From: Alphaproteobacteria bacterium UBA6411
GTDB lineage: Bacteria > Pseudomonadota > Alphaproteobacteria > CAAGCB01 > CAG-977
Assembly: GCA_002438565.1 (NCBI GenBank)
Contig: DJPN01000019.1
Location: 1-40,570, forward strand
DNA: 40,570 bases
Reading direction: 5' to 3'
Shown: positions 1 to 7,825 of the stretch, piece after piece
Position numbering within the stretch: position 1 is the stretch's first letter
Layout: each line of letters starts with the position of its first letter
Position numbers and translations under genes: made by a program
The notes under the pieces: generated by a model
What the model saw: the letters and a program-made list of their open reading frames with translations, nothing else
Database searches by the model: none
What the model was told of the DNA's origin: nothing

Positions 1-57
1 TCCGCCCCGCGCGATGACGAATAGCGCGATGCGACAATCCCTTTCCGACAGCGTCCC

Positions 58-2088
58 TTACTTTGTCCTTTTCAGCGGCAGAGGAGCAACGGAAACCCGT
101 TCGGGGAACACATCAATCAGCCGAACGTTTTGATTGTTTTTGCATACCTCGTCCGCCGTGCATTTTTGAATGACGGTTACACGCGAATCCCTTTCCGCCC
201 CGCGCATATCCATAATTGTCCTGTAGCCGCGCACGACTTGAACCGTCATCACGACAAAGGCCGACATTTTCTTTTTGTTGCGGGCGGTAATCTTGATTTC
301 GTAGAATCCTTCCGACGTTGCGGGCGGTTTTCCGGACAGCGTTATCGTTTTGGAATCAAAGAACATCCACGGCGGCAGCGGCGAACCGTCAATCAAGGTT
401 GCCGTATACGCGACATCCCATCCCAAATCCGCTTCGGCAAAAACGGTCGGCGGGATTGTGACGATAAAGCGCGAATCCTCGACGACTTTTTTCATCGGAA
501 GCGTGACGTTCAAAAACACGGGCGGGCGGTGCATCGGCACGGGCGGCAGTTTCGGCGCGTCTTCATTGGTAAAGCGTCCGATATCCCACGCCCCCATAAC
601 GCGTTCCAACGCCGCGGCAATCGTGTTCAAGTCATTCGACGCAAAGTCTTCGGGCAAGGCATCCAAGCCCAGCGTTGCGAACATCGTTCCGGTCGCATCC
701 TGCAATTCGGCGAAATTCATCGCCATGCGCAATTTGGCGAACAAGGCGCGCGCCGCGGAAGCAACGGTTGCGGCTTGCGCCATTTCTTCAGTGTTATCCG
801 CATTGGCTTCCGCGCTTTTTTGCGCCAGCTGTTCGGCGACGTTTGAAATTTCGACGCTCAGCTGATACGTTTCTTTCGCCCCTTGATAGCGCGCCCATCC
901 CAAGTGGGTCTGCGTCAAAACAGCCATGGCGATGACTTGCCGGTTCAAATTGTCAACCGCTTCTTTGACTTCGGACGTTGTCACCGTTTGCTGCATTTTC
1001 ATCGGATTTAACAGATTGAAGCCGACTTGCGCCGCCGCCTGCATCCATGATGAATTGGACAGATACGAGTTGCTGTCATAGTTCGCGGACGCGAACAAAT
1101 TCAAGTTCGGCAACAGTTTCATCAGCGCTTTTTTGGCTTCCAGCCGCGTATTTTGCAGCTTGTAATCTTCTGCGCACAATTCCGGACGGTTCATCAGCGC
1201 CAGCCATTCCAGCCTGTCCAGATTTGAACGGATTTCGGGCAAGACGTAATTGCCCTCCTCCGGCGCGACCAAACGGAAGCGCGTTCCCGGCTTCAAGTTA
1301 ATCAAAGAAGCCAGCTTGTCGCGCGCCATTTGCAATTCTTTTTTCATTTCGCTCAAATCGCGCATGGTTTCCATCAGCGACATTTGATAAGTCAGCGTTT
1401 GAGCATTCTTTTCCTTTTGACCGGAACGCAAAATTTCCAAAACGGCAGTGGCTTCTTCCATCAAATCGTCGATTTCCGGCATCAGCCGTTCCGCCGCAAT
1501 CGCTCGCCAGAACGCTTCGCGCACGTCCTGTAGCAAAGACTGCGTCTGTTTGCGGCGTTCTTCTTTGGAAATCAAGACCTTGTTCATATCCTGCCGCGCC
1601 TGATAATAGCTGACGCCGAAATCAAGGATGTTCCAAGATACTTGGATATCCGCGAAACCGTGCGTTTTTTCCCCGTACGCCGTCGGATCGGACAGAACGC
1701 CCGTTTTCATCGACTTTGACACAATCGCTTCGTAATTATTGCGTCCGGAATATCCCGCGTTTGCGGCGATTTGAGGCAGCATATCCGTGGAATTCAAGTT
1801 CATCTGCTTGACGGTCAAGGCAGTTTCCATCATTTTCAATCTGGAATTCAAGTTGTATTTCAGTGCCCGCGCCATGGCGTCATACATGGTCATCGGTTTG
1901 AAAACGACGTCGGTTCTTTGATCCGCAAACATTTCCTGTATATCGCGGTCAACACGGACGGCGCGTTCCCAATCGCTCAGCGGTTCGGGTTCGACCGTAC
2001 AGGCGGCGGCAAAGGCAAGAGTCATCCCCGCAGTCAGAAAAGACGTCCTTTTCCACAATTTTTTTTGTTTTGCAAAGAGGTCTTTCAT
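58..2088 (-). CDS. TolC-family outer-membrane efflux lipoprotein with C-terminal Ig/cadherin-like domain
   Basis: The N-terminus has a basic stretch, a hydrophobic segment and a possible lipobox ending at Cys30 (AAAC), so export and lipid anchoring are likely although Ala at -3 is not canonical. Residues about 60-480 have the long Gln/Ala/Leu-rich helical pattern of the outer membrane efflux (OEP) family, with two related halves and phrases such as NILDFGVSYYQARQD typical of TolC-type trimeric channels. After this comes an unusual module at about 520-618, with the motif IDGSPLPPWMFFD followed by LSGKPP, which resembles the putative-Ig/dystroglycan cadherin-like (He_PIG/CADG) fold. A short tail holds a Cys-x5-Cys pair. 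At 676 residues it is longer than an ordinary TolC protein (about 430-500). The start overlaps the stop of the upstream gene by four bases (ATGA). The likely role is the outer-membrane channel of a tripartite exporter or type I secretion system; the partner genes are not in the window. Confidence 0.82.
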   Translation of the reverse strand: MKDLFAKQKKLWKRTSFLTAGMTLAFAAACTVEPEPLSDWERAVRVDRDIQEMFADQRTDVVFKPMTMYDAMARALKYNLNSRLKMMETALTVKQMNLNSTDMLPQIAANAGYSGRNNYEAIVSKSMKTGVLSDPTAYGEKTHGFADIQVSWNILDFGVSYYQARQDMNKVLISKEERRKQTQSLLQDVREAFWRAIAAERLMPEIDDLMEEATAVLEILRSGQKEKNAQTLTYQMSLMETMRDLSEMKKELQMARDKLASLINLKPGTRFRLVAPEEGNYVLPEIRSNLDRLEWLALMNRPELCAEDYKLQNTRLEAKKALMKLLPNLNLFASANYDSNSYLSNSSWMQAAAQVGFNLLNPMKMQQTVTTSEVKEAVDNLNRQVIAMAVLTQTHLGWARYQGAKETYQLSVEISNVAEQLAQKSAEANADNTEEMAQAATVASAARALFAKLRMAMNFAELQDATGTMFATLGLDALPEDFASNDLNTIAAALERVMGAWDIGRFTNEDAPKLPPVPMHRPPVFLNVTLPMKKVVEDSRFIVTIPPTVFAEADLGWDVAYTATLIDGSPLPPWMFFDSKTITLSGKPPATSEGFYEIKITARNKKKMSAFVVMTVQVVRGYRTIMDMRGAERDSRVTVIQKCTADEVCKNNQNVRLIDVFPERVSVAPLPLKRTK

Positions 2089-3002
2089 TTTTTACCTTCC
2101 CGTTCCATAACGTCGCGAATCAACTTCAGCAAACGCTTTTGTTCCGATTGTTTTTCGCTCTGGATTTTCGCTGAAAAATCTGACGAGTCAAGCCCCAAAT
2201 CCAATTTCGCCCAATCCGCGGCGTCTTGGGCGGAAACATCGACCATTGTTTTTAAATCGGTCAAATCGTCCGTCAGCATGCCCAGCACCGCCATATCATA
2301 GTTTTTCCGCAGGTTCGCAAGGGCTGTTTCCGAAAAATACTTGTCCGGATTAGCGGCGTAATCGTCCAGAACGTCATTTTTCTTTTCAGCCAAAGCCGCC
2401 TCGACCTTTCTGTCATAAGGACGCATGGCGGCATCCAGCTGGGCGAAAACGACGTCTATCAAAGCCCGTCCCGTTCGGCCGCGGTTGAAATCGGCCAAAG
2501 CATCGGCATCGCGAACCATTTCCTTTTTGCTTTCATAGTCAAGCGTCATGTTGGTTACATCCAAATCCGCGCGGTCGATTTGTTTGATGAAATCCACGGC
2601 TTGCGCATCCAATTCGGGATACGCCGACGATGAAAAATCGGCAATGAAGTCAACGCTTTGATTGGTGTCCCGCTTTGCATCCGCAAATTCAAAGTCGCGT
2701 TCCAGCGCGTCAACTTTCCAGAAGTGAGCTTCCGCCTGTATTTCTTCGTTTTGAACGGGAACGTTGTAGTCCAGCAGGTAATAAGCCAAATCGTCCCCGA
2801 TTGCGCCGGAACGCCAAACTTCGCGGATAGGAACGCTTTGCAAATAGGGGCGAGTCAAAATTTTATCCAAAGCATACGCGTTGTCATTCGGATGCAGAAA
2901 AACGCCTTTCTGTTCGGCGCAAACCGCCCGCACCGACAGCGCCGCCGATAAAAAAGCGATTGTTTTTATACATTTGCAAACTTTTTTCAAAGCGGCCGCC
3001 AT
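2085..3002 (-). CDS. Secreted protein of unknown function, first gene of the TolC-like operon
   Basis: I do not recognise a family. The 305-residue product starts with a basic segment and a hydrophobic stretch ending near AVCAEQ, a plausible Sec signal peptide with cleavage around residue 29. The rest is soluble, acidic and rich in Asp/Ala, and predicted mostly helical by eye, ending in a charged Lys/Glu/Arg segment. The start ATG at 3002 is preceded by GGAG about ten bases upstream. Its stop overlaps the start of the TolC-like gene (ATGA), so the two are probably translated together. That pairing suggests a periplasmic function linked to the export channel, which is inference only. Confidence 0.7.
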   Translation of the reverse strand: MAAALKKVCKCIKTIAFLSAALSVRAVCAEQKGVFLHPNDNAYALDKILTRPYLQSVPIREVWRSGAIGDDLAYYLLDYNVPVQNEEIQAEAHFWKVDALERDFEFADAKRDTNQSVDFIADFSSSAYPELDAQAVDFIKQIDRADLDVTNMTLDYESKKEMVRDADALADFNRGRTGRALIDVVFAQLDAAMRPYDRKVEAALAEKKNDVLDDYAANPDKYFSETALANLRKNYDMAVLGMLTDDLTDLKTMVDVSAQDAADWAKLDLGLDSSDFSAKIQSEKQSEQKRLLKLIRDVMEREGKK

Positions 3003-3065
3003 AAACTTGTTTCTCCGATTGGTTTATTTTGCATGAAAAAAGCTAAAAAAGTCTAAAGAAAACAA

Positions 3066-3094
3066 ATGACTTTGCGGCCTAAAACAGGTATATT
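3066..3094 (+). promoter_or_regulatory. Putative sigma-70 promoter of the hydF operon
   Basis: A -35-like ATGACT at 3066-3071 is followed by a 17-base spacer and a -10-like TATATT at 3089-3094. It lies in the divergent gap about 30 bases upstream of the hydF start, with AGGAGG at 3116-3121. Identified by eye. Confidence 0.5.
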
Positions 3095-3126
3095 CCGTGC
3101 AGATATCAATCAGACAGGAGGTTTCC

Positions 3127-4320
3127 ATGACACAAACGGCTCCGCGCGGGGAACGGCTGAATATCGGGCTGTTCGGACGCAGAAACGCGGGTAAATCATC
3201 CCTTTTGAACGCTTTGTGCGGACAGGAAGTATCCATTGTTTCCGACGTTGCGGGAACAACCACGGACGCCGTCAGCAAAATTTACGAACTCATCCCCGTC
3301 GGTCCTGTAACCTTCTTTGACACGGCGGGCGTTGACGACAAGGGCGACATCGGGCAAAAACGCGTCGACGCCACCATGCGCGTGATGAAAAAAGTCGATA
3401 TTGCCATGATTATCACCGACGAAACGGGCGTCGGAGCCGAGGAAGACGCCCTTATCAAGGAATTGAAAGAACTGAACGTTCCCTTTGTCGTCGTGTTCAA
3501 TAAATGCGACAAGGTCAACATCACGGGCTACGGTTTCGATTTCCCGACGATTTCCGTTTCCGCCAAAGACGGCGCGAATATTGAAGAATTGAAAGCTTTG
3601 CTGAAAAGCCTCGTTCCCGAATCGTTCAAAAAACGCCCGCCTTTGGTTGCCGATTTGATTAAAGCGGGCGACACGGTCGTTTGTATTGCGCCGATAGACG
3701 CTTCCGCGCCGAAAGGGCGGCTGATTTTACCGCAGGTTCAAGTCATCCGCGACATTTTGGACGCGGGCGCGTATGCTTACACCGTGCAGAATCAGAATGA
3801 TTACAAAGCTGCCGAAGCCAATTTGAAAAATCCGCCCGCATTGGTGATTACAGATTCCCAGCTTATCCGCGCGGTCGCCGAAACCGTTCCGCAAAACGTG
3901 CCTTTGACAACGTTTTCCACGCTGTTCGCCCGCTACAAAGGCGATTTGCAAATCCTGCTGAACGGCGCGCAAAAACTGAAAAATCTGACGGACGGCAGCC
4001 GCGTTTTGATTGCGGAAGCGTGTTCCCATCACGTTCAAGATGACGACATTGCGCGCGTCAAAATGCCCGCCTTGATTCAAAAAGCGTGCTCGGGTAAAAT
4101 CAATTTCAACTGGTGCGCCGGCATTGACTTCCCCGACGATTTGGAGAATTACGATTTGGTCATCCATTGCGGCGGCTGCATGTTGACCAGACAGGAAACT
4201 TTGCGCCGTCTGAATGAATGTGTGCGTTCAAATGTTCCCGTTACAAACTTCGGCATGGCCTTGTCTGCTGTTCAAGGCGTGCTTGACCGTGTAACCGCCC
4301 CGTTCGGACTGGACAAATGA
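3127..4320 (+). CDS. hydF: [FeFe]-hydrogenase maturation GTPase HydF
   Basis: HydF is the GTPase and iron-sulfur scaffold on which the 2Fe subcluster of the [FeFe]-hydrogenase H-cluster is assembled before transfer to the hydrogenase. The 397-residue protein has an N-terminal small GTPase domain with GRRNAGKS (17-24), DTAG (65-68), NKCD (125-128) and a SAKD loop. The C-terminal cluster-binding domain has Cys299-x-His301 and His347-Cys348-x2-Cys351, matching the HydF pattern CxHx(about 45)HCxxC. I chose the ATG at 3127 because a perfect AGGAGG lies five bases upstream; an in-frame ATG at 3097 lacks this and would add ten residues. The gene leads an operon with a lipoprotein and a TPR protein. 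HydE, HydG and the hydrogenase are not in the window. The assignment is firm and implies fermentative H2 metabolism. Confidence 0.95.
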   Translation: MTQTAPRGERLNIGLFGRRNAGKSSLLNALCGQEVSIVSDVAGTTTDAVSKIYELIPVGPVTFFDTAGVDDKGDIGQKRVDATMRVMKKVDIAMIITDETGVGAEEDALIKELKELNVPFVVVFNKCDKVNITGYGFDFPTISVSAKDGANIEELKALLKSLVPESFKKRPPLVADLIKAGDTVVCIAPIDASAPKGRLILPQVQVIRDILDAGAYAYTVQNQNDYKAAEANLKNPPALVITDSQLIRAVAETVPQNVPLTTFSTLFARYKGDLQILLNGAQKLKNLTDGSRVLIAEACSHHVQDDDIARVKMPALIQKACSGKINFNWCAGIDFPDDLENYDLVIHCGGCMLTRQETLRRLNECVRSNVPVTNFGMALSAVQGVLDRVTAPFGLDK

Positions 4321-4583
4321 AGCTTTTTGTTCTTGCCTCCGCTTTGATTTTGGCGGGATGCGCCGTGTTTCAGCCCCGCGGTGAACAGCCGTTTTACGAA
4401 CGCGCTTACGCCCTGCCAGCCGAAGCGCGCGAATGGGCGAAAACAGCGCCGTTGCCCGATTTGTGTCAAGCCACCAAAAACTGGCGTCCGGAAGCTATCC
4501 GCAATGCCGCTTTGAACGAAATTTACGCCCGCCAAATCGACACCCGCGCCTGCTATTACACAGGCATGGAATTGACGCCTTGA
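4317..4583 (+). CDS. Small lipoprotein downstream of hydF
   Basis: This 88-residue product has a clear lipoprotein signal (hydrophobic residues 3-13, lipobox LAGC, modified Cys15). The mature part is short, with two further cysteines (in LCQA and ACYY). No family is recognised. Its ATG overlaps the hydF stop (ATGA), so translation is coupled to hydF. Nothing in the sequence ties it to hydrogenase maturation beyond this position. A short exported protein anchored in the inner or outer membrane is the most that can be said. Confidence 0.75.
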   Translation: MKLFVLASALILAGCAVFQPRGEQPFYERAYALPAEAREWAKTAPLPDLCQATKNWRPEAIRNAALNEIYARQIDTRACYYTGMELTP

Positions 4584-4594
4584 AAGGATGCGCC

Positions 4595-5266
4595 ATGAAT
4601 CCACAGTTAATGGAAAAATTAAACAAGGCCCGCGCTTTGAAGCAGGCTTTCAAATTGTCCGAAACGATTGCAGCGTTGAAAGAATGTTTGACGCTTGACC
4701 CACATTGTGTCATTGCGTCGGCGCAGGCGGGACTGTGTTCGCTGATGACGGGCGAAACAGAACAGGCGGAAAGCTTTTTGAAACAAGCCGTTGACGACAC
4801 GAACAAAGCCGATGCGCCCGTTTTGACGTATTATACGGCGGCGTTGATTGCAAACGGCAAAGATTATGCCGGCTTCTTGCCTTTGTGTCCCGATTTGCAG
4901 GACACCCTGCTGTTGGTTGCGGAAATGCTGAGCGAGAAAGACAAACACGATGAAGTTTTACGCTTGATTGAAGTGTTGTCCGAAAAATATTTGAATACGG
5001 ACTTGTTTAAAACGCCGAAAGCGCATTACCGCCTTATCCGGTTGTTGGCGCGCGCGGGCGAAACGGAATTGGCGGCCGATTTGGCGAAAGGATTGGAAGC
5101 CGAAACCCCCGATTCATGGGAAGGATTGGCCGCCTTAGCCGCCGTCGAAATGGCGAAGAAAAACTATGAAAAAGCTTACTCTTTGACAGTGCAGGCTTTA
5201 CAGCGCGGCGGGTCAAGCAACCCGATGCTGGCCGCGCAACAACATTGGCTGGCGATGAACAAATAA
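4595..5266 (+). CDS. TPR-repeat protein
   Basis: The 223-residue protein has helical pairs with the tetratricopeptide pattern, for example the repeat around ECLTLDPHCVIASAQAGLCS and a C-terminal one around WEGLAALAAVEMAKKNYEKAY. It has no signal peptide and is presumably cytoplasmic. The ATG at 4595 is preceded by AAAGGA seven bases upstream; a longer reading frame back to 4433 would run through the lipoprotein gene in another frame and is rejected. It is the last gene of the hydF operon, twelve bases after the lipoprotein, and is followed by a strong terminator. TPR proteins act as interaction scaffolds; the partner is unknown. Confidence 0.8.
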   Translation: MNPQLMEKLNKARALKQAFKLSETIAALKECLTLDPHCVIASAQAGLCSLMTGETEQAESFLKQAVDDTNKADAPVLTYYTAALIANGKDYAGFLPLCPDLQDTLLLVAEMLSEKDKHDEVLRLIEVLSEKYLNTDLFKTPKAHYRLIRLLARAGETELAADLAKGLEAETPDSWEGLAALAAVEMAKKNYEKAYSLTVQALQRGGSSNPMLAAQQHWLAMNK

Positions 5267-5306
5267 TCAGTCCGCAAAACAGTTCTTTAACAGACTGATA
5301 TAAAGA

Positions 5307-5335
5307 ACGCCCCGCTGTCGTCAACGGGGCGTTTT
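5307..5335. terminator. Bidirectional intrinsic terminator between the hydF operon and serS
   Basis: An 8-bp perfect stem, ACGCCCCG at 5307-5314 with CGGGGCGT at 5325-5332, has a 10-base loop and a T-run on the plus strand. An A-rich run on the left side gives T residues on the minus strand. It sits between two convergent operons and can serve both. Confidence 0.8.
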
Positions 5336-5350
5336 CATATTCACCAAACG

Positions 5351-6628
5351 TTATTTTTTCGCGGTGATAACCGTCTGGCCGTTCATATATTTCTGCAAAA
5401 CTTCCGGAATCAAAACCGACCCGTCAGCCTGCTGATAATTTTCCATGACGGCAATCATGCAGCGGCCGACCGCAACGCCCGAACCGTTCAGCGTGTGGAC
5501 AAAGCGAGTTCCTTTTTGCGTTTTGTTTTTGCAGCGGGCGTCCATACGGCGCGCCTGGAAATCCCAGCAGTTGGAAACGCTGGAAATTTCGCGGTATTTG
5601 TTCTGACCGGGCATCCAGACTTCCAAATCGTGGGTTTTGCGCGACGAAAATCCCATATCGCCCGCGGACAGACACATCACGCGGTACGGCAGGTTCAAGC
5701 CCTGCAGAACGTCTTCGGCGCATTGAGTCATGTATTCGTGTTCTTCCCACGACTTTTCGGGCGTTGTAATGGCGACCATTTCAACTTTGTAGAACTGGTG
5801 CTGACGAATCATCCCGCGCGTGTCCTTGCCCGCCGCCCCCGCTTCGGAACGGAAGCATGGCGTCAAAGCCGTCAAACGCAACGGCAGAGAATCCTCATCC
5901 AAGGCTTTGCCCGCGACAAAGTTCGTCAAGCTGACTTCCGCCGTCGGAATCAGCCAGTAATCGTCCGTCGTGTGATACAAATCTTCGGCAAACTTGGGCA
6001 GTTGAGCCGTACCGTACATTGCGGAGCTGTTGACCATCAAAGGCACTTCCATTTCGATATAGCCGTGTTTTTCGCGATGCAAATCCAGCATGTATTGCGC
6101 CAAAGCCCGTTCCAAACGCGACAAATCGCCCAGCAGATACACAAAGCGCGCACCGGAAACACGGGCGGCCTGGTCAAAGTCCATCAGTCCCAGTTTGGCG
6201 CCGATTTCATCATGTTCCAACGGTTTGAAGTCGAATTTGCGCGGTTCGCCCCAGCGGCGGATTTCGCGGTTCGTCGTATCGTCCAATCCGTCGGGAATAT
6301 CGTCGGCGGGACGGTTCGGCAGGCGTTCCAAAACATGGTCAATCTGTTCGCAAATGGCGCGGACGTCTTCTTCGGTGTCCGCCATGCTGCGTTTCAAAGC
6401 GCCGACTTCGTGCATCAAAACATCGGCGTCGCCGCCGTTCTTTTTGACTTCTGCGATTTGGCGGGACAAATCGTTGCGGCGGCTTTGCATATCCTGCAGG
6501 TCGGTTTGCGCGGCGCGGTACTTCTTGTCCAATTCCAAAACTTCGGCGGAACGGGGCGGCAATCCGCGGCGTTCAAGTCCTTTGTCGAACAATTCGGGGT
6601 TTTCCCGTATCCATTTAATGTCGTACAT
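5351..6628 (-). CDS. serS: Seryl-tRNA synthetase
   Basis: This class II aminoacyl-tRNA synthetase charges tRNA-Ser (and tRNA-Sec where present) with serine. The 425-residue length is typical. Residues about 1-105 form the antiparallel coiled-coil arm that holds the tRNA. Motif 2 is seen in TPCFRSEAGAAGKDTRGM and motif 3 in NGSGVAVGRCMIAVMENYQ. The start is supported by AGGAG eight bases upstream. It is the last gene of the dgt-to-serS operon, 39 bases after tatC, and is followed by the shared terminator at 5307-5335. Confidence 0.97.
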   Translation of the reverse strand: MYDIKWIRENPELFDKGLERRGLPPRSAEVLELDKKYRAAQTDLQDMQSRRNDLSRQIAEVKKNGGDADVLMHEVGALKRSMADTEEDVRAICEQIDHVLERLPNRPADDIPDGLDDTTNREIRRWGEPRKFDFKPLEHDEIGAKLGLMDFDQAARVSGARFVYLLGDLSRLERALAQYMLDLHREKHGYIEMEVPLMVNSSAMYGTAQLPKFAEDLYHTTDDYWLIPTAEVSLTNFVAGKALDEDSLPLRLTALTPCFRSEAGAAGKDTRGMIRQHQFYKVEMVAITTPEKSWEEHEYMTQCAEDVLQGLNLPYRVMCLSAGDMGFSSRKTHDLEVWMPGQNKYREISSVSNCWDFQARRMDARCKNKTQKGTRFVHTLNGSGVAVGRCMIAVMENYQQADGSVLIPEVLQKYMNGQTVITAKK

Positions 6629-6667
6629 GACAGGCTCCTAAATAAAAAAAGTTATGCCCTTATAACT

Positions 6668-7444
6668 CTATTTTTGTTTCTTTTCAAGGGCGCGAATGGA
6701 CAAAATCGCGCTTTCATACAAAATAATCAGCGGACAGGCCAAAGCGAACTGGCTGATGACATCGGGCGGCGTCAAAACAGCGGCGACAATGAAAATCAGC
6801 ACAATCGCATACCGCCGTCCCGCGACCAGAGTTTGCGCCGTTATCAATCCCAATTTGGCCAGCACAACCAGTACAATCGGCAGCTGAAAACTGGCTCCGA
6901 ACGCCAAAATCAAGGTCATCATAAAGGACAGGTATTCGGCGATACGCGCCTCCAAAACAACGGGCAGCGCATCCTTTTCCAACTGCTGAAAGGACAGCAG
7001 GAATTTAAACGCGGGCGGCGCAATCAAATAAAACACAAAGCACGCCCCCGCGGCAAACAGCAGCGGCGACACGAAAAACAGCGGTTTGACAAACCCTTGT
7101 TCCGACGGATACAGCGCAGGCGCAATAAAACGCCACGCTTGAAACGCCATAAACGGGAAGCTGACAACCGCCGCCGAAAAAGCGGACACTTTCAAGTGGA
7201 CGATAAAGCCCTCCGCCACGCCGGTAAAAATGGCGCGTTCCGCCCCGCCCGCCGTTTTCATCGCCTGCGCCAGCGGCAACATCAGGTATTTCAGCACTTC
7301 GCCCGAAAACGGATAAACGCATAAAAACGCCGCTATGAAGAAGACAAACACTTTCAACAAACGGTTGCGCGCTTCGGTCAGATGTCCGACCCAAGTCATC
7401 ACTTTTTCATCCTCGGGTTCAAGATTTTCCGTTGCTTCCGTCAT
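6668..7444 (-). CDS. tatC: Sec-independent protein translocase subunit TatC
   Basis: TatC is the polytopic inner-membrane receptor of the twin-arginine translocase; with TatB it binds twin-arginine signal peptides of folded substrates. The protein has about six hydrophobic segments and the conserved N-terminal phrase HLTEARNRLLK, plus the periplasmic and loop signature around FRFLAPALYP-like residues (WRFIAPALYPSEQ). At 258 residues the length is normal. From this ATG the gene overlaps tatB by 26 bases. An internal ATG at 7399 (GAGG eleven bases upstream) would remove 15 acidic residues and is a credible alternative start. It is the third gene of tatABC. Confidence 0.95.
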   Translation of the reverse strand: MTEATENLEPEDEKVMTWVGHLTEARNRLLKVFVFFIAAFLCVYPFSGEVLKYLMLPLAQAMKTAGGAERAIFTGVAEGFIVHLKVSAFSAAVVSFPFMAFQAWRFIAPALYPSEQGFVKPLFFVSPLLFAAGACFVFYLIAPPAFKFLLSFQQLEKDALPVVLEARIAEYLSFMMTLILAFGASFQLPIVLVVLAKLGLITAQTLVAGRRYAIVLIFIVAAVLTPPDVISQFALACPLIILYESAILSIRALEKKQK

Positions 7445-7649
7445 CTTTTTTCTCTGTCAGTTTATCGGCGATTTTATCGGCATCATACATTGTGTCGTCA
7501 ATGACTTGCGACATCTTTCTCAAAAAACGGTTTAACTTTCTGTACACCCTGCCCGCCGTACGCAGAACCTGCGGCAGCTGCTTCGGCCCGACAACCAGAA
7601 CAGCAATCAAAACGATAACCGCAAATTCAGCGGAACTGATGCCGAACAC
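7419..7649 (-). CDS. tatB: Sec-independent protein translocase subunit TatB
   Basis: TatB forms the signal-peptide receptor complex with TatC. The 76-residue protein begins MFGISSAEFAVIVLIAVLVV and continues GPKQLPQVLR: one transmembrane helix, a Gly-Pro hinge and an amphipathic helix, the TatB pattern. The start codon is GTG. Its first base is the last base of the tatA stop (TAGTG), so the two genes overlap by one base. The charged tail is shorter than in E. coli TatB (171 residues), as in several other bacteria. Confidence 0.92.
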   Translation of the reverse strand: MFGISSAEFAVIVLIAVLVVGPKQLPQVLRTAGRVYRKLNRFLRKMSQVIDDTMYDADKIADKLTEKKDDGSNGKS

Positions 7650-7816
7650 TATTCTTTGTCCTGTTTTTCGTCGGGTTTGTCGGCATCTTCAACGCCTTTT
7701 TTGAAAGCTTTGATGCTTTTTCCCAAATCTTCCGCCAAAGCGGGCAATTTGCCGCGGCCGAACAAGACCAGTACAATCAGCAAAATGACCAACAACTGAA
7801 ACAAGCTGATACCCAT
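7649..7816 (-). CDS. tatA: Sec-independent protein translocase subunit TatA
   Basis: TatA oligomerises to form the translocation pore of the twin-arginine system. The 55-residue product begins MGISLFQLLVILLIVLVLFG and continues RGKLPALAEDLGKSIKAFKK: one transmembrane helix, the FGRGKLP hinge and the conserved amphipathic helix with DLGKSIKAFKKG. It ends in a charged tail. A perfect AGGAGG lies five to six bases before the ATG. It is the first of the tatABC set, nine bases after the M50 protease gene. I read it directly from the sequence because it is short. Confidence 0.93.
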   Translation of the reverse strand: MGISLFQLLVILLIVLVLFGRGKLPALAEDLGKSIKAFKKGVEDADKPDEKQDKE

Positions 7817-7825
7817 TGAAACCTC

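Noticed and set aside
1..57. Possible start of a further minus-strand gene (TTG near position 36 with GGAAAGGG upstream)
   Set aside because: Only about a dozen codons are visible, with no recognisable N-terminus, so it cannot be told from an untranslated tail of the TolC-like gene.
3127..4320. tRNA-modifying GTPase (MnmE) or ribosome GTPase (Der)
   Set aside because: The GTPase motifs are shared, but the C-terminal CxHx45HCxxC cluster site is specific to HydF.
5495..7324. Long plus-strand open frame of 609 codons
   Set aside because: It is antisense to serS and tatC, is full of Arg, Gln, His and Phe as expected from the reverse reading of biased codons, and crosses gene boundaries.
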